From PALSA-607 sp036510735 (GTDB lineage: Bacteria; Actinomycetota; Actinomycetes; Acidothermales; Acidothermaceae), in the NCBI GenBank assembly GCA_036510735.1, contig DATCDK010000134.1, forward strand, positions 1-15,435: a DNA stretch of 15,435 bases, in the 5' to 3' direction. The notes beneath the pieces were generated by a model, which did not search any database, was not told the DNA's origin, and saw only the letters and a program-made list of their open reading frames with translations. Shown piece after piece: positions 14,521-15,435 of the stretch. Numbering within the stretch: position 1 is the stretch's first letter; the number at the start of each line of letters is the position of its first letter. The position numbers were made by a program, and so were the translations under genes.

Positions 14521-15435
14521 GGTCGCCGTCCGCGCATGCTTGGAAGGGCCTCGGCCGTACCTGCTGTCGGTGGCACCTGGTTCAGTTCTGGCGGAACCTC
14601 GTGGCGACCGTCCTGCAGCCAACACAAGACTTCGCGGCTCCCCGACACGTCGTGCAGGGTCAGCACAGGAGGGTCTTCCGTCTTGCAGATATCCATGGCC
14701 CACGCACAGCGGGGATGGAACGGGCACCCGCTCGGTACCTTGCGCAGGTCTGGCGGCGACCCTTCGATGCCGGCCATCACTTTCTTCGGACCGTGTAACG
14801 ACGGGAACGACCTGGTGAGCCCGTATGTGTAGGGATGTCGAGGCGCCCGGAAGAGCGCTTTCGCCGGCGCCTTTTCGACCAGCCGGCCGGCGTACATGAC
14901 GGCAATCGTGTCGGCAATCTCGATCAGCAGCGACAAATCGTGAGTGATGAACAACACGCTGAACCCAAGGTGCTCGCGCAGCTCCATCAAGCCTTCGAGG
15001 ATCTCGCGCTGAATGACGACGTCCAGCGCGGTAGTTGGCTCGTCCATGATGAGCAGGCTGGGGTGCAGTGCCACGGCGACCGCGATCATCACTCGCTGGC
15101 GCATGCCGCCGGAGAGCTCGTGCGGATAGCTGTTCAGCCGGTCGGCACTGATGCCAACCATCTCGAGGAGTTCCTTTGCGCGAGCCCGACGCTGAGCGCG
15201 CGTCATGGTCTTTTCGTGCGTCTTCAAGACGTCGTCGATCAGGCGACCAATTCGCAGCACGGGGTTGAGAGCGTGCAGGGCACTCTGAAACACGACCGCG
15301 ATGTCCGACCAGCGGACTGCTCGCACGACATCCCGATCATCGGTGAGCAGATCAACGAGTCGTGGCTGGGCTGCCCCCGTCGGATTCGCTGAACGAACGG
15401 ATTCGTCGAGCCCGTCGCCGTCGTTGGCCCGGTAA
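14517..15435 (-). CDS. Oligopeptide-type ABC transporter ATP-binding protein (OppD/DppD-like), 5' end beyond window
   Basis: The frame is open from 15434 to the TGA at 14517, about 305 residues, with no stop before the right edge. The protein therefore starts outside the window, and the GTG at 15326 is not the start. Walker A is in the missing part. Visible motifs are IAVVFQSALHALNPV (Q-loop), signature LSGGM in NSYPHELSGGMRQRV, Walker B LLIMDEPTTALD and switch His in FITHD. A C-terminal oligo_HPY domain (HPYTYGLTRSFPSL) follows, with four cysteines in CX5CX6CX20C (GCPFHPRC, DIC, LCW). It is the partner ATPase of the OppF-type protein, whose ATG overlaps this stop by 4 bases. OppB- and OppC-type permease genes are expected immediately upstream. 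Confidence 0.92.
   Translation of the reverse strand, partial: YRANDGDGLDESVRSANPTGAAQPRLVDLLTDDRDVVRAVRWSDIAVVFQSALHALNPVLRIGRLIDDVLKTHEKTMTRAQRRARAKELLEMVGISADRLNSYPHELSGGMRQRVMIAVAVALHPSLLIMDEPTTALDVVIQREILEGLMELREHLGFSVLFITHDLSLLIEIADTIAVMYAGRLVEKAPAKALFRAPRHPYTYGLTRSFPSLHGPKKVMAGIEGSPPDLRKVPSGCPFHPRCAWAMDICKTEDPPVLTLHDVSGSREVLCWLQDGRHEVPPELNQVPPTAGTAEALPSMRGRRP

Noticed and set aside
14521..14727. N-terminal extension of the OppF-type ATPase to 14727
   Set aside because: It only reads through the 3' part of the OppD-type gene in another frame. The ATG at 14520 gives the normal ATGA overlap and normal length.
13555..14832. A 425-codon open frame on the plus strand
   Set aside because: It lies antisense to two ATPase genes that carry complete Walker and signature motifs. 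The translated product shows no domain pattern.
1..15435. CRISPR array, tRNA, insertion sequence or phage/defence island
   Set aside because: I saw no regularly spaced repeats beyond the two-copy 21-bp element, no cloverleaf-type sequence, no transposase or integrase motifs, and no nuclease or toxin-antitoxin families. All genes fit ordinary transport, signalling and metabolism.

Overview
The window is G+C-rich chromosomal DNA from an actinobacterium (Actinomycetota). This rests on the GC-dominated third codon positions, GTG and TTG starts, a Gram-positive type lipoprotein, and the families present: a sensor kinase with an HDGAQQ box, a LuxR-type regulator, a DUF4097-like membrane protein, a DrrA/DrrB-like exporter and an MMPL protein. 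The genus cannot be named from the sequence alone. I see no tRNA, rRNA, insertion sequence, CRISPR array or phage gene. The ten complete and two edge-truncated genes fill almost the whole window, and no gene-free gap reaches 300 bases.

Region 1 (1-4745) is a two-component locus. On the minus strand, a histidine kinase, a NarL/LuxR-type response regulator and a one-helix DUF4097-like exported protein (cut off by the left edge) are packed with a 13-bp overlap and an 8-bp gap, as in one operon. A 12-helix MMPL/RND-type transporter is transcribed divergently. The roughly 200-bp control region between them carries two copies of a 21-bp GGGGTTGTCCCC-centred repeat, the most conspicuous regulatory signal in the window. 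A plausible reading is an envelope-sensing system that controls an exporter; the signal and cargo are unknown.

Region 2 (4748-9852) holds a LysE/RhtB-type exporter (minus), a secreted multidomain protein (minus) and, divergent from that, a DrrA-like ATPase with two consecutive ABC-2 permeases (plus). The secreted protein has an unusual layout: a Cys-pair beta module, an ASH/choice-of-anchor-D domain, a second copy of the Cys-pair module, and a C-terminal fibronectin type III domain.

Region 3 (9856-15435) is a minus-strand import and hydrolysis cluster. In transcription order it contains an OppD-type ATPase (N-terminus beyond the right edge), an OppF-type ATPase, a SBP_bac_5 lipoprotein and a GH1 beta-glucosidase. 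The permease genes are presumably just outside the window. The pairing suggests uptake of beta-linked oligosaccharides or glycosides by a peptide-type transporter, followed by cytoplasmic hydrolysis, although peptide uptake is not excluded. A perfect 16-bp hairpin separates the binding-protein and glucosidase genes, and both ATPases carry a four-cysteine C-terminal motif that may hold an iron-sulfur cluster.

Nothing here is a clearly new defence or mobile system. The best candidates for undescribed biology are the repeat-controlled kinase/DUF4097/MMPL locus, the duplicated-module secreted protein, and the Opp-type transporter linked to GH1.
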